This document shows positions 52,380-62,600 of a stretch of 64,000 nt of DNA, piece by piece. Below the pieces are notes generated by a model. It did no database searches, was not told the DNA's origin, and worked only from the letters and a program-made list of their open reading frames with translations. Position 1 is the stretch's first letter. Each line of letters opens with the position of its first letter. A program made the translations under genes and the position numbers. The DNA is from Schistocerca nitens (Eukaryota > Arthropoda > Insecta > Orthoptera > Acrididae): the NCBI RefSeq assembly GCF_023898315.1, contig NC_064623.1:14645140-14709139 (forward strand), in the 5' to 3' direction.

Positions 52380-52745
52380 CAATAAACTTGGATCCTGAAA
52401 TGTATGCTTTCTGCGATGAACAAGTGTTTACAGGAGGTGTTCAATGTGGCGTCCGTTCATGGCAACGCACCCCTCCGCCCTCAGGCGTAAGTAGTGACGC
52501 ACACGTCGTTGTGCCTGACGGCACGCATTGAAGACGCAACCCCGTAGTGTCCGCACATCGTTGATTGATATGGTGTAGATCAATTCCTTCACGTGTCCGC
52601 ATAACCAGGAGTCTAAGGGGTTTGAGGTTTGGTAAACGAGCAGGCCAAGGTGGACCCTCTCCCCCCAACCTCGACCGGTTCGTGCACATTGTGACTGAAG
52701 TGTGCTGGTGCGCCAAAACGCACGAACCACAGTTCTATTCGTTGT
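52380..52745 (-). pseudogene. DUF4817-type transposase C-terminal fragment
   Basis: In two minus-strand frames it reads WPARLPNLKP, LWLCGHVKELIYTISIND-like text (SWLCGHVKELIYTISINDVR) and MNGRHIEHLL, the last part of this transposase type. The catalytic third Asp is lost. Confidence 0.7.
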
Positions 52746-52870
52746 AGGAACGGCACAGCCTCCAGAAACATAGGCAATACATTAATGAGAAAGTCCAGAA
52801 AATACGTCCTGTTAATATTTGTGGTAGCACGTATGGCCCTATTAATCTACCGCCAAGTACGCCTGCCAAT

Positions 52871-53046
52871 AGCCGGCCGCTGTGGCCGAGCGCTTCTAGG
52901 CGCTCCAGTCCGAAACAGCGCTGCTGCTGCGGTCGCAGGTTCGAATCCTGCCTCGGGCAGTTAGTTAGGTTTGAGTAGTTCTAAGTCTAGGGGACTGACG
53001 ACCTCCCGTGTTACGTCCCACAGTGCTTGGAGTCATTTCAACCATT
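52871..53046 (+). mobile_element. SINE A, internally deleted copy
   Basis: It has the full head with box B. About 25 bases are missing after cctcgggca, and the tail is diverged (gtgcttggagtcatttcaac). No clear target duplication. Confidence 0.8.
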
Positions 53047-53154
53047 TGATTTGAAGCACTGCAGGCAGGCGCAGACAGATGGCGGTCGGCGTCACTGTTT
53101 TCACGTCCCAGGTCGGAAGATGGCCGGTCGCAGAGTAGCAACGACTAATTTCCC

Positions 53155-54894
53155 TATTTATTTATTTATTTATTGTTCTGTGGGACCAAATTAAGGAGAA
53201 ATCTCCATGGTCATGGAACGAGTCAATACATAAAATTATAACACGATAGTAGAAACAGATAAAATGAAATATAAAAACATATTCAGGCGACAAGACAATT
53301 TTTTAGCTCTTCCAGGAGCTCCTCGACAGAATAGAAGGAGTGAGCCATGAGGAAACTCTTCAGTTTAGACTTAAAAGACTTTGGGCTACTGCTAAGATTT
53401 TTGAGTTCTTGTGGTAGCTTATTGAAAATGGATGCAGCAGAATACTGCACTTCTTTCTGCACAAGAGTCAAGGAAGTTCATTCCACATACAGATTTGATT
53501 TCTGCCCAGTATTAACTGAGTGGAAGCTGCTAACTGTTGGGAATAGGCTAATATTGCTAACAACAAACGACATTAAAGAAAATATATACTGTGAGGGCAA
53601 TGTCAGAATTCCCAGACTATTGAATAGGGGTCGACAAGAGGTTCTCGAACTTACACCACATATAGCTCGAACAGCCCGTTTTTGAGCCAAAAATACCCTT
53701 TTTGAATCAGAAGAATTACCCCAAAAAATAATACCATACGACATAAGCGTATGAAAATATGCGAAGTAGACTACATTTCGTGTTGAACTGTCACTTATTT
53801 CAGATACTGTTCTAATGGTAAATAAAGCAGCATTTAGTTTCTGAACAAGATCCTGGACATGGGCTTTCCACAACAGCTTACTATCTATCCGAACGCCTAG
53901 GAACTTGAACTGTTCCGTCTCGCTTATAATATGCCCATTCTGTCTGATCAAAATATCGGTTCTTGTTGAATTGTGAGTTAGAAACTGTAAAAACTGAGTC
54001 TTACTGTGATTTAGCATCAAATTGTTTTCCACAAGCCACGAACTTATTTCATGAACTACATTATTTGATACTGTTTCAATATTACACACAAGATCCTTCA
54101 CTACCAAGCTGGTGTCATCAGCAAACAGAAATATTTTTGAATCACCTGTGATACTAGAAGGCATATCATTTATATAAAGAAACAGCAGTGGCCCCAGCAC
54201 TGACCCTTGGGGAATGCCCCACTTAACAGTGCCCCATTGCGACTGAACATCACTACCACTCTCAATATTGCGGACAATTACCTTCTGCTTTTTGTTCTTA
54301 AAGTAAGAGGCGAACCAATTGTAAGCTACTCCCCTTACTCCATAATGGTCCAACTCCTGCAGTAATATTTTGTGGTCAACACAGTCAAAAGCCTTCGTTA
54401 AATCAAAGAAAGCTCCTAGCGTTCGCAACCTTTTATTTAATCCGTCCAAAACTTCACAGAGAAAAGAGAATATCGCATTTTCAGTTGTTAAACCATTTCT
54501 AAAACCAAACTGGACATTTGACAGCAAATTATGTGAATTTAAATGCTCCAGTAACCTTGTATATACAACCTTCTCGATAACTTTAGCAAACACCGATGGC
54601 ATAGAAATAGGTCTATAATTGTCAACATTATCCCTGTCTCCCTTTTTATAAAGTGGCTCCACTACAGAGTACTTTAATCGGTCAGGAAACCGTCCACTCC
54701 TAAAGGAAAAGTTACAGATATGGCTAAGTACTGGGCTAACATACACGGAACAATACTTCAGTATTCTGCTAGATACCCCGTCATATCCACGAGAGTTCTT
54801 GGTCTTTAGTGATTTAATTATTAAGTCAATCTCCCTCTTGTCAGTATCATGGAGGAGCATTTCAGGTACACAGTCTCGGAACACTTTTTTCTAA
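53155..54894 (-). mobile_element. CR1/Jockey-like LINE, 5'-truncated, (AATA)n tail
   Basis: The 3' end is marked by (TTTA)n on the plus strand at about 53,155-53,173. It is the best-preserved RT of this type in the window. Sequence upstream of 54,894 on the minus strand may contain a frameshifted continuation but shows no clear motif. Confidence 0.9.
53283..54884 (-). pseudogene. LINE reverse transcriptase, one internal stop
   Basis: It runs through KSLKTKNSRGYDGVSSRILK, NYRPISMPSVFAKVIEKVVY, NVQFGFRNGLTTENAIFSFL, FFDLTKAFDCVDHKILL, WGIPQGSVLGPLLFLYINDM, catalytic LFADDTSLV and FKFLGVRID to a C-terminal end. A single in-frame TGA (53,475-53,477) follows SNLYVE. The last 60 codons (TLVQKEVQYSAASIFNKLPQ...) continue in the same frame. 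The endonuclease part is missing. Confidence 0.9.
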
Positions 54895-55269
54895 GAGCGC
54901 TATATGATTCCCTGTTGGGACTAGGTTTCTACAACATTTCATCGAAGATACTGAAGAAATAATTCTGGCTGAACTCTTCCCGTTCATTCAAAACCTTCTC
55001 ATGGACTTCTTCATACTGGAATAAATCTCTAATACTTCGAGCAAATCAAGTTTTCCTCTGTTTCGAGCACAATGTTATACAGTATTTATAGCCCCTGATC
55101 AATGCCCTGCACAGTATGTCTTTCACTGGTGTTGTGGCAGCCAGAAGCTATTCATTTTGAAAATAGTTATGCACCCTGAAACGTATGTCAAAAGATAAGC
55201 CTATCTGACAATATAGTAACTGTTACAGTCGTTGCAATAAGTCTTGTAAACACCCGATTTAGGGAACCT
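54895..55269. other. Stretch without a supported gene
   Basis: On the minus strand an open stretch reads QYEEVHEKVLNEREEFSQNY before a stop. This could be upstream LINE coding out of frame, but it is not recognised. Confidence 0.4.
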
Positions 55270-55279
55270 ATTGGGCTTT

Positions 55280-55480
55280 CAAATGGTTCAAATGGCTCTG
55301 AGCACTATGGGACTTAACTTCTGAGGTCATCAGTCCCCTAGAGCTTAGAACTACTTAAACCTAACTAACCTAAGGACATCACAAACATCCATGCCCGAGG
55401 CAGGATTCGAACCTGCGACAGTAGCAGTCGCGCGGTTCCAGACTGTAGCGCCTACAACCGCTCGGCCTCACCGACCGGCT
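55280..55480 (-). mobile_element. SINE A, full copy
   Basis: The 10-bp target duplication attgggcttt lies at 55,270-55,279 and 55,481-55,490. Confidence 0.95.
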
Positions 55481-55911
55481 ATTGGGCTTTGACCCTATCC
55501 GGTGTCGTATGCGCGCCTTAATCGAACAGGCAGCCTGCATACCAATCCTAAAACACGTCTTGCGGAAGCACTGCTCAATTTACATTGAACACAAACAAAT
55601 TTATCATTTTCAGAAATGCTTTTGTCGCTATTGTCAGTATGCATTTTATATCCTCTCTACTTTGGCTGTCTTCAATTACTTCGCTGCCCAAATGACAAAA
55701 CATATGTACTACATTTAATCTCTCATTTCCTAACCTAATTCCCTCAGCAACCCTCATTTAATTCGACTAAATTCCATTGTACTCTTTTCACTTTTGGTGA
55801 TATTGATATTTTAACATGTTTTCAAAACATTAGTCATCCCGTTCAACAGCACTTCCAAGTCCTTTGCCCTGACAATTACGATGTCATCGGCAAAGTACAA
55901 AGTTTTTATTT

Positions 55912-56079
55912 TGTGTGTGAAATCTTCTGGGACTTAACTGCTAAGGTCATCAGTCCCTAAGCTTACACACTACTTAACCTAAATTATCCTAAGGACAAAC
56001 ACACATACCCATGCCCGAGGAAGGACTCGAACAGTCCATGACTGCAGTGCCCTAGACCGCTCGCCTAATCCCACGCGGC
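55912..56079 (-). mobile_element. SINE B (tRNA-derived), nested copy
   Basis: It starts gtgtgtgaaatc, contains atgcccgaggaaggactcga (box B region) and ends atcccacgcggc. A 13-bp target duplication aaagtttttattt lies at 55,899-55,911 and 56,080-56,092. Confidence 0.95.
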
Positions 56080-56246
56080 AAAGTTTTTATTTCTTCTGTG
56101 TGAAATTTAATTTCGTTTCCAATTTTCCCCACTGGTTTCCTTTACTGCTTGCTCTGTGCACAGACTGAATAGCACCGGGCATAGGCTATAATCGTCTCTC
56201 ACTTCCGTTTCATCTACTGCTACTCTTTCACGTCGTTCGAGTCTTA

Positions 56247-57547
56247 CGAGGGCAGTTTAATAAGTAATGCAACACATTTTTTTTCTCGGCCAATTTTAGT
56301 TGAAAAAACCGGAAATTTCTTGTGGAATATTTTCAAACATTCCCGCTTGTGTAGTTTCATTGACTTCCGACAGGTGGCAGCCCTGTACGGAGCTGTTAAA
56401 ATGGCGTCTGTAACGGATGTGCGTTGCAAACAACGGGCAGTGATCGAGTTTCTTTTGGCGGAAAACCAGGGCATCTCAGATATTCATAGGCGCTTGCAGA
56501 ATGTCTACGGTGATCTGGCAGTGGACAAAAGCACGGTGAGTCGTTGGGCAAAGCGTGTGTCCTCATCGCCGCAAGGTCAAGCAAGACTGTCTGATCTCCC
56601 GCGTGCGGGCCGGCCGTGCACAGCTGTGACTCCTGCAATGGCGGAGCGTGCGAACACACTCGTTCGAGATGATCGACGGATCACCATCAAACAACTCAGT
56701 GCTCAACTTGACATCTCTGTTGGTAGTGCTGTCACAATTGTTCACCAGCTGGGATATTCAAAGGTTTGTTCCCGCTGGGTCCCTCGTTGTCTAACCGAAC
56801 ACCATAAAGAGCAAAGGAGAACCATCTGTGCGGAATTGCTTGCTCGTCATGTGGCTGAGGGTGACAATTTCTTCTCAAAGGTTGTTACAGGCGATGAAAC
56901 ATGGGTTCATCACTTCGAGTCTGATACAAAACGGCAATCAATGGAGTGGCGCCACACCCACTTTAAAGCCATACCCTCAGCCGGTAAAGTCATGGTTACA
57001 GTCTTCTGGGACGCTGAAGGGGTTATTCTGTTCGATGTCCTTCCCCATGGTCAAACGATCAACTCTGAAGTGTATTGTGCTACTCTTCAGAAATTGAAGA
57101 AACGACTTCAGCGTGTTCGTAGGCACAAAAATCAGAACGAACATCTCCTTCTTCATGACAACGCAAGACCTCACACAAGTCTTCGCACCCGAGAGGAGCT
57201 CACAAAACTTCAGTGGACTGTTGTTCCTCATGCACCCTACAGCCCCGATTTCCATATGTTGGGCCCAATGAAGGACGCAATCCGTGGGACGCACTACGCG
57301 GATGATGAAGAAGTTATTGATGCAGTACGACGTTGGCTCCGACATCGACCAGTGGAATGGTACCGTTCAGGCATACAGGCCCTCATTTCAAGGTGGCGTA
57401 AGGCCGTAGCATTGAATGGAGATTACGTTGAAAAATAGTGTTGTGTAGCTAAAGGATTGGGGAATAACCTGGTGTATTTCAATGCTGAATAAAACAACCC
57501 CTGTTTCAGAAAAAAAATGTGTTGCATTACTTATTGAACTGCCCTCG
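56247..57547 (+). mobile_element. Mariner transposon, complete ends
   Basis: The inverted ends are about 40 bp and differ at only one or two positions (CGAGGGCAGTTTAATAAGTA and CGAGGGCAGTTCAATAAGTA). TA lies on both sides (56,245-56,246 and 57,548-57,549). It is 1,301 bp long and inserted in the old RTE-like LINE. Confidence 0.95.
56401..57438 (+). CDS. Mariner transposase, open frame with suspected active-site deletion
   Basis: The 345-residue frame has no stops. The N-terminal part (about residues 10-130) has two helix-turn-helix units (VDKSTVSRWA, RITIKQLSAQLDISVGSAVT) for binding the ends. The catalytic part has D165 (VTGDETWVHHFE) and D253 (LHDNARPHTS), but the third block reads YSPDFHMLGPMKD instead of the usual YSPD.APSDFHLFGPMKD. 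Only 29 residues separate D253 from the remaining Asp (D283), where mariners have 34. This fits a 15-base in-frame deletion. The protein probably still binds DNA but is unlikely to cut. The start at MASVTD follows the usual N-terminus. Confidence 0.85.
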   Translation: MASVTDVRCKQRAVIEFLLAENQGISDIHRRLQNVYGDLAVDKSTVSRWAKRVSSSPQGQARLSDLPRAGRPCTAVTPAMAERANTLVRDDRRITIKQLSAQLDISVGSAVTIVHQLGYSKVCSRWVPRCLTEHHKEQRRTICAELLARHVAEGDNFFSKVVTGDETWVHHFESDTKRQSMEWRHTHFKAIPSAGKVMVTVFWDAEGVILFDVLPHGQTINSEVYCATLQKLKKRLQRVRRHKNQNEHLLLHDNARPHTSLRTREELTKLQWTVVPHAPYSPDFHMLGPMKDAIRGTHYADDEEVIDAVRRWLRHRPVEWYRSGIQALISRWRKAVALNGDYVEK

Positions 57548-57957
57548 TATAAGTGCAGCCCGGTTGCCGCGCAAGTTGTAGATAAACTTTCGGTCTCTGT
57601 TATCTTAGCCCTGCTATCTTAAGAATTTCAGATACTGTATTCCAGTTAATAATGTCAAAACTTTCTCTAAATCTAAATCTACAAACACCTTTCTTCAGTC
57701 TATCTTGTAACACAAGTCGTAGGGCCAGCATTGCGTCTCGTTTTGCCTCTGCGTTTCTCTGGAACCCAAACTGATATTGCTTGAGATGGGTTTCTACAAG
57801 TTTCTTTCCATTTGTCTGTAAATAATTCGCGTCAGTATCTAACTAACAATGACTCATTAAACTTCGATACTATGCATATGGGTCAGCATATGCCTTTTTT
57901 GCAATTGTAATTATTACATATTTCTTGAAGAATGAGGCTATTTCACTTGTGTCGTCT

Positions 57958-59384
57958 ACAGGGTGTCCATAATTAAAATTCCTGATTCAGAATTCTTTAG
58001 AAAGAAAAACACCGCTCAGAATTCCGTCAGATTTCAACAGCGTATTAGTGACGCTTTACATGTTAGAATGAAATCAGGCGATGATTCTTCTTCTCTGGAG
58101 GCTCGTGCTTTGCGGCAGTCTGCTAATCTGTACAAATAAAATGACTCGTAATTTTGGGAGCGTTGTATAATCAGTCGGCAAACCTCAGATCAAGCGGATA
58201 TTTGGCTTTGATGAAGTTTAACCTTCCGCAGAAGTAATGGGGCTCTTGGATTATTAAATGCAGGTTCGTATCCAGTCTTTCGGAAGTTCCCTTCTGATTA
58301 ACAACTACGCAATATATCGATGAATATCATTAATTCTCAAATGTCAAATACACGCCTTTTGTATTAATCGTACAATTTCGTATCGGTTATCTTTTGTCAT
58401 AAATCTCAATATTCAGATTACAATTCTTCAAACAATGCTCGGGCTAATCGGCACGAAGACAATCTCGGAAGCTTATTCTAACAACCACCAGAGAGAGTAC
58501 TACAAAGAATAATTAGGCGCTCATGGCATAGCTATTGTATGAAACTACTTTGCGCATGGATTCTGCGAGTATGAAGATAGAAAATTAGTAAACGTCATTC
58601 AAGGGTAGAATTGTATCAGAATAATTCATCGAATATAAAGAGATATTACACCTGCTACAAGTTGAAATAAAGAAACAGCGTATTCCAGAACAAAAAATGT
58701 GTGTGAAATCTTACGGGACTTAACTGCTAAGGTCATCAGTCCCTAAGCTTACACACTACTTAACCTAAATTATCCTAAGGACAAACACACACACACATGC
58801 CCGAGGAAGGACTCGAACCTCCGCCGCGACCAGCCGCACAGTCCATGACTGCAGCGCCTGAGACTGCTCGGCTAATCCCGCGCAGCGTATTCCACAACAG
58901 ATCGGAATGTCTCGTGGGTCACGTTCAGAATGCGTTGTGCAAAGCATGTCTTCAATTAAGCTACTTTCGTAACTGGAGCACTGAAGATATCTTTCACATA
59001 ACCCCACAGCCAAAAGCTACACATATCACCATCAGGTGATCTGGATGGCTATGCTGAAGGAAATGACGGCTGATAATTCTGGCATTTGCAAAAAACCTCT
59101 GCAACAGCCGCTTCAATGGCTGTGCAATGTGCAAAGGAGCTCCATCTTGCATGAAAATGATCCTACCTACACGTCCACGATGTTGAAGCGCTGGAATGAC
59201 GTTGGTGCGCAAAAGACTCTTCTTAGCGTTTACCAGTGACAGTACAGGTAACATGACTGGCAGGACTCATCTCCTCGAAAAAAATACGGCCCTACGGTAA
59301 AGGATGTGTCACCCCGCACCACACACACACTCATCTTCGCAGAATGAAGAGGTACCGGTTAATGGGCTTGAGGATTTTCCATGG
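57958..59384 (-). mobile_element. Probable DUF4817-type mariner element, decayed
   Basis: It may start at the end-like tacagggtgtccataattaa (57,957). A minus-strand transposase remnant at 58,960-59,260 reads GRIIFMQDGAPLHIAQPLKR, the second catalytic block, followed by SHPDHLMVICVAFG-like text. The stretch 58,000-58,690 holds nothing else recognisable. The far end is unclear. Confidence 0.5.
58693..58883 (-). mobile_element. SINE B, full copy
   Basis: It has the same start and body as the copy at 55.9 kb, with the complete tRNA-like head. The 16-bp target duplication agcgtattcca(g/c)aaca lies at 58,677-58,692 and 58,884-58,899, with one mismatch. Confidence 0.9.
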
Positions 59385-60620
59385 TGATTCGACTGCTTTG
59401 ACTCACTGTACCATTCGATTTCACAAAAACTATCTGGCCCAAAAATTTGATTTTTACACATCTTCTTGACTGCTACCTTCACCCCATAAATGACTTAATT
59501 TTGTTTCGGTGTTTAACGCAGTTATTTTGTAGCATTAGATGTAGTAAACCATTGCACGAAATTTTGAAGAGTATGCAGAGGTAAAAGTCCATAGCGTATA
59601 CTTTACGTATGGCCGATTTTAGTTGCCACTAGAAATTTTAAAAAATTACATTCAAACGAATAAAATTCATGAAGTAAGACACTTCGATATTGTTTTTAAA
59701 TAAAGAAAATATTAAGCAACGATCAAGGTTCTTTTTATCTCATTTTGTTCGATTTTGTTCGTTGCATCTGCTCGGGTCGGACGTCGTAAGACATCCGTTT
59801 AAGTTCGTTGTTGATCGATTAACTCAGTTTTTTTATTACAGAGGGAGCTAACCCTCTGACCGAACACGCTGAGCTACCGTGCCGGCTCAGGTTTGAACTC
59901 AGAACCTTTCGCTTACCAGCATTACACTTTAACCATTACGGTAGCGCAGCTCGTCATTCAATAGATCACGCGGAGTACTTTAAAATATCACGCAAAATAC
60001 CGACAAACACTGTTGGTATGACTATGAATTACTCACGTTTCGTCGAAGTACAGCAGGGAATAAACAATTACCGCTGTTCTTTACTGCGAAAAAGCGGTTA
60101 GTGAGAATGATACAAACACCTTTCGTTGCTATCGCCTGAATTTTATTGCTTGTTTGGTTTAATTAATTAACAGAATATGAAGCAATTGGTATAAAGAATG
60201 CTTTTTCCAAACTTTCTATAAATGGCTCTGAGCACTATGGGACTTAACATCTGAGGTCGTCAGTCCCCTAGAACTTAGAACTACTTAAACCTAACTAACC
60301 TAAGGACAGCACACACACCCATGCCCGAGGCAGGATTCGAACCTGCGACCGTAGCGGTCACGCGCTTCCAGACTGAAGCGCCTAGAACCGCTCGGCCACA
60401 CCGGCCGGCAAACTTTCTATAAAAGAAAGTCTGCTATCAAGACATTGCTTTTGTTCAATTATTTTATTTATGACTGAACGTTTCTAAAACTGAAGACACT
60501 CGTCCGTGCTCTGCACTGCAGTCTAGCTCTGGCAACGTCGTTCTCTGTTCATTGGCTGACTGTGTTTTGTGACGTCAGATGCGCGGAACGAACCTAAACT
60601 CGGCCCCCGTCATAAATGAC
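59385..60620. repeat. Long dispersed repeat, copy 2, with insertions
   Basis: It is homologous to 35,711-36,600 in the same orientation. After aaataaagaaaatattaag (about 59,718) it carries about 170 extra bases, including a second tRNA-like part (gagctaccgtgccggctcag). It also carries a SINE at 60,222-60,409. No coding potential. Confidence 0.85.
60222..60409 (-). mobile_element. SINE A, full copy in repeat copy 2
   Basis: The target duplication aaactttctata flanks it (about 60,209-60,220 and 60,410-60,421). The empty site is visible in repeat copy 1 at about 36,376-36,388, which lacks the SINE. Confidence 0.95.
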
Positions 60621-60890
60621 ACGCACTTTAACATTCTACGTCTTTATACTTCATGTCTACATATTTATTTTTCAACACAGTCTCCCTGGCGACAAACACA
60701 TTTCTCCCAGCGAGAGACCGGGTTGCTGATACCGTCACTGTAGAATGTTCGGCTTTCTTAACGGGGCCACAGCCTCATCTCTGCTTGCACCACTTCATCA
60801 TTATCAAATTGAAATACTTGAAGGTTTTGTGAGCAGGTGAAAATCGGTTGGAGTCAAGTCGGGGTTGAATTTAAGGGGAGAACGTATGAT
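60621..60890 (-). mobile_element. Probable mariner-type fragment
   Basis: The text tatttttcaacacagtctcc, ctggcgacaaacacatttct and gtcaagtcggggttg is the minus-strand view of a mariner coding region as I know it from insects. No open frame remains. Confidence 0.45.
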
Positions 60891-61104
60891 GAAATTGGTC
60901 GAAAAGTGACATATTCCGATTATTGTCTCTTAATAATATTTTATCTATCCTGAATAATTTGATGCGTCATTTGTCGATTAATTCCAATTAGAACTATAGC
61001 TTTTATTATTTGGAAGTTAGCAGAGCAAGTGCAAAAAAAAAAAAAAATCCTGTCATTCTACACCGACTTCGGTAAGCATCTCTATCTGCAGAACTATTCA
61101 ATCT

Positions 61105-61800
61105 ATAAGACTGTGAAACTTCCTGGCAGATTAAAACTGTGTGCCGGACCGAGACTCGAAATCGGGACCTTTGACTTTCGCTGGCAAGTGTTCTACTAAC
61201 TGAGCTACCCAAGCACGACTCACGCCGCGTCCTCACAGCTTTACTTCCGCCAGTACCTCGTCTCCTACCTTCCAAGCATTACAGAAGCTCTCCTGCGAAA
61301 CCTTTCGGAACTAGCACTCCTGAAAGAAACGATATTGCGGAGACATGGCTTAGCCACAGCCTGGGGGATGTTTCTAGAATGAAATATTCACTCTACAGAG
61401 GAGTGTGCGCTGATATGAAACTTCCTGGCAGATTAAAACTGTGTGCCGACCGAGACTCCAACTCGGGACCTTTGCCTTTCGCGGGCAAGTGCTCTACCAT
61501 TCTAGAAACATCCCCCAGGCTGTGGCTAAGCCATGTCTCCGCAATATCCTTTCTTTCAGGAGTGCTAGTTCTGCAAGATTCGTAGGAGAGCTTCTGTAAA
61601 GTTTGGAAGGTAGGATACGAGGTACTGGCAGAAGTAAAGCTGTGAGGACAGGCCGTGAGTCGTGCTTGGGTAGCTCAGTTGGCAGAGCACTTGCCCGCGA
61701 AAGGTAAAGGTCCCGAGTTCGAGGCTCGGTCCGGCACACAGTTTTAATCTGCTAGGAAGTTTCATATCAGCGCACACTCCGCTGCAGAGTGAATATTTCT
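61105..61800. repeat. tRNA-like fold-back repeat, tandem and inverted copies
   Basis: Three tRNA-like blocks occur. Two lie on the minus strand (about 61,140-61,225 and 61,440-61,502), the second truncated. One lies on the plus strand (61,662-61,737). The units are bounded by aaacttcctggcagattaaa-type sequence. The 61,378-61,500 and 61,501-61,800 parts are inverted relative to each other. The middle carries gggatgtttctagaatgaaa and its inverse. Confidence 0.85.
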
Positions 61801-61869
61801 TTCTATAAGACTGTGGTTTTCACCTATTTATTCCTCGGATTCATGTTAGTGTTCGTGTTCAGAGGCTAG

Positions 61870-62600
61870 ATGCAGTGTGTAAACAGAAATTGTGGATTGC
61901 ACATGCATTTTGTGGAGACTCTAAATGGTAAAGGAAAACTTACAGACGACAACATTTATGAACTCCAGCGATATTATGGAATGGCAATAAGAAACAATAC
62001 GCATGACGTACAAGGGATAAAAAGAGCTGTGTGGGCTGCATTCTTCAACAAATTATCCAATGATTTTAAACCTGTACATGGTATTTGCGCACCTGGTTCA
62101 GATTCGAGATTCAAATACCGCAAAGCTCAGACAGCGGGTGCAGACGAACAATTTAGGCGTGAAAATAGCATACCGTCTGCGGAGATGGAAGCTGTTAAAC
62201 CAATCTGTAGACAGTTAACTCACCCTAACCTTCTTTCCAGATGTCTCCGTGATCGAACGCAAAACCCGAATGGGTCAATAATGTCATTTGGACCTGCATA
62301 CCAAAAAATGCCTTTTTAGAAATGAAAACTTTATGTTTGGGGGTTTGTGGCGCTGTGATAATGTTTAGTGGCGGTAACAAGGGAAGAATTAGGGCACTAG
62401 AGCAACTTGGTATCACTGCAGGAGCCAACACACTGCAAGCCTTCCAGCGAACGGCTTGACTTAGGAACATAAAAGCCCAGCGTGTGGCAGTGGAAATGAC
62501 TACAGAAACAAGAAGTAGGAAAAGAAAGAAGTTTTTGGGTTTGCATGATGATCAACAACAGGATCCACATAATGCTGATTGTGGGCTCGGTTGTTTCTAG
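61870..62600 (+). pseudogene. Mutator-like transposase C-terminal fragment
   Basis: In frame one it reads LTDDNIYELQRYYGMAIRNN, IKRAVWAAFFNKLSNDFKP and HGICAPGSDSRFKYRKAQ, then PICRQLTHPNLLSRCL and RTQNPNGS. After a frameshift near 62,270 it continues NVIWTCIPKNAFLEMKTLCL, GNKGRIRALEQLGITAGANT and KAQRVAVEMTTETRSRKRKK, with a TGA at about 62,458. This pattern is known to me from Mutator-like transposase domain proteins common in arthropod genomes (Pfam PF20700, from memory). The N-terminus is missing. Confidence 0.75.

Larger units (their letters stand above)
55585..57900 (-). mobile_element. Old RTE-like LINE split by a SINE and a mariner
   Basis: The minus strand carries decayed RT text on both sides of the insertions: ERLNVVHMFCHLGSEVI (55,680-55,730), a DDIVIV block near 55,880, a VRDDYSLCPVLFSLCTEQAV-type block (about 56,150-56,210), and upstream blocks with FGFQRN at about 57,760. 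The fragments are collinear, so this was once a single element. Confidence 0.8.

Noticed and set aside
54895..55060. Open stretch reading QYEEVHEKVLNEREEF as a separate exon
   Set aside because: No splice sites or homologous partner could be supported; it may be frameshifted LINE sequence.
61662..61737. A functional tRNA gene
   Set aside because: The same unit recurs inside a dispersed fold-back repeat, the base before the anticodon is not U, and the acceptor stem has a mismatch.
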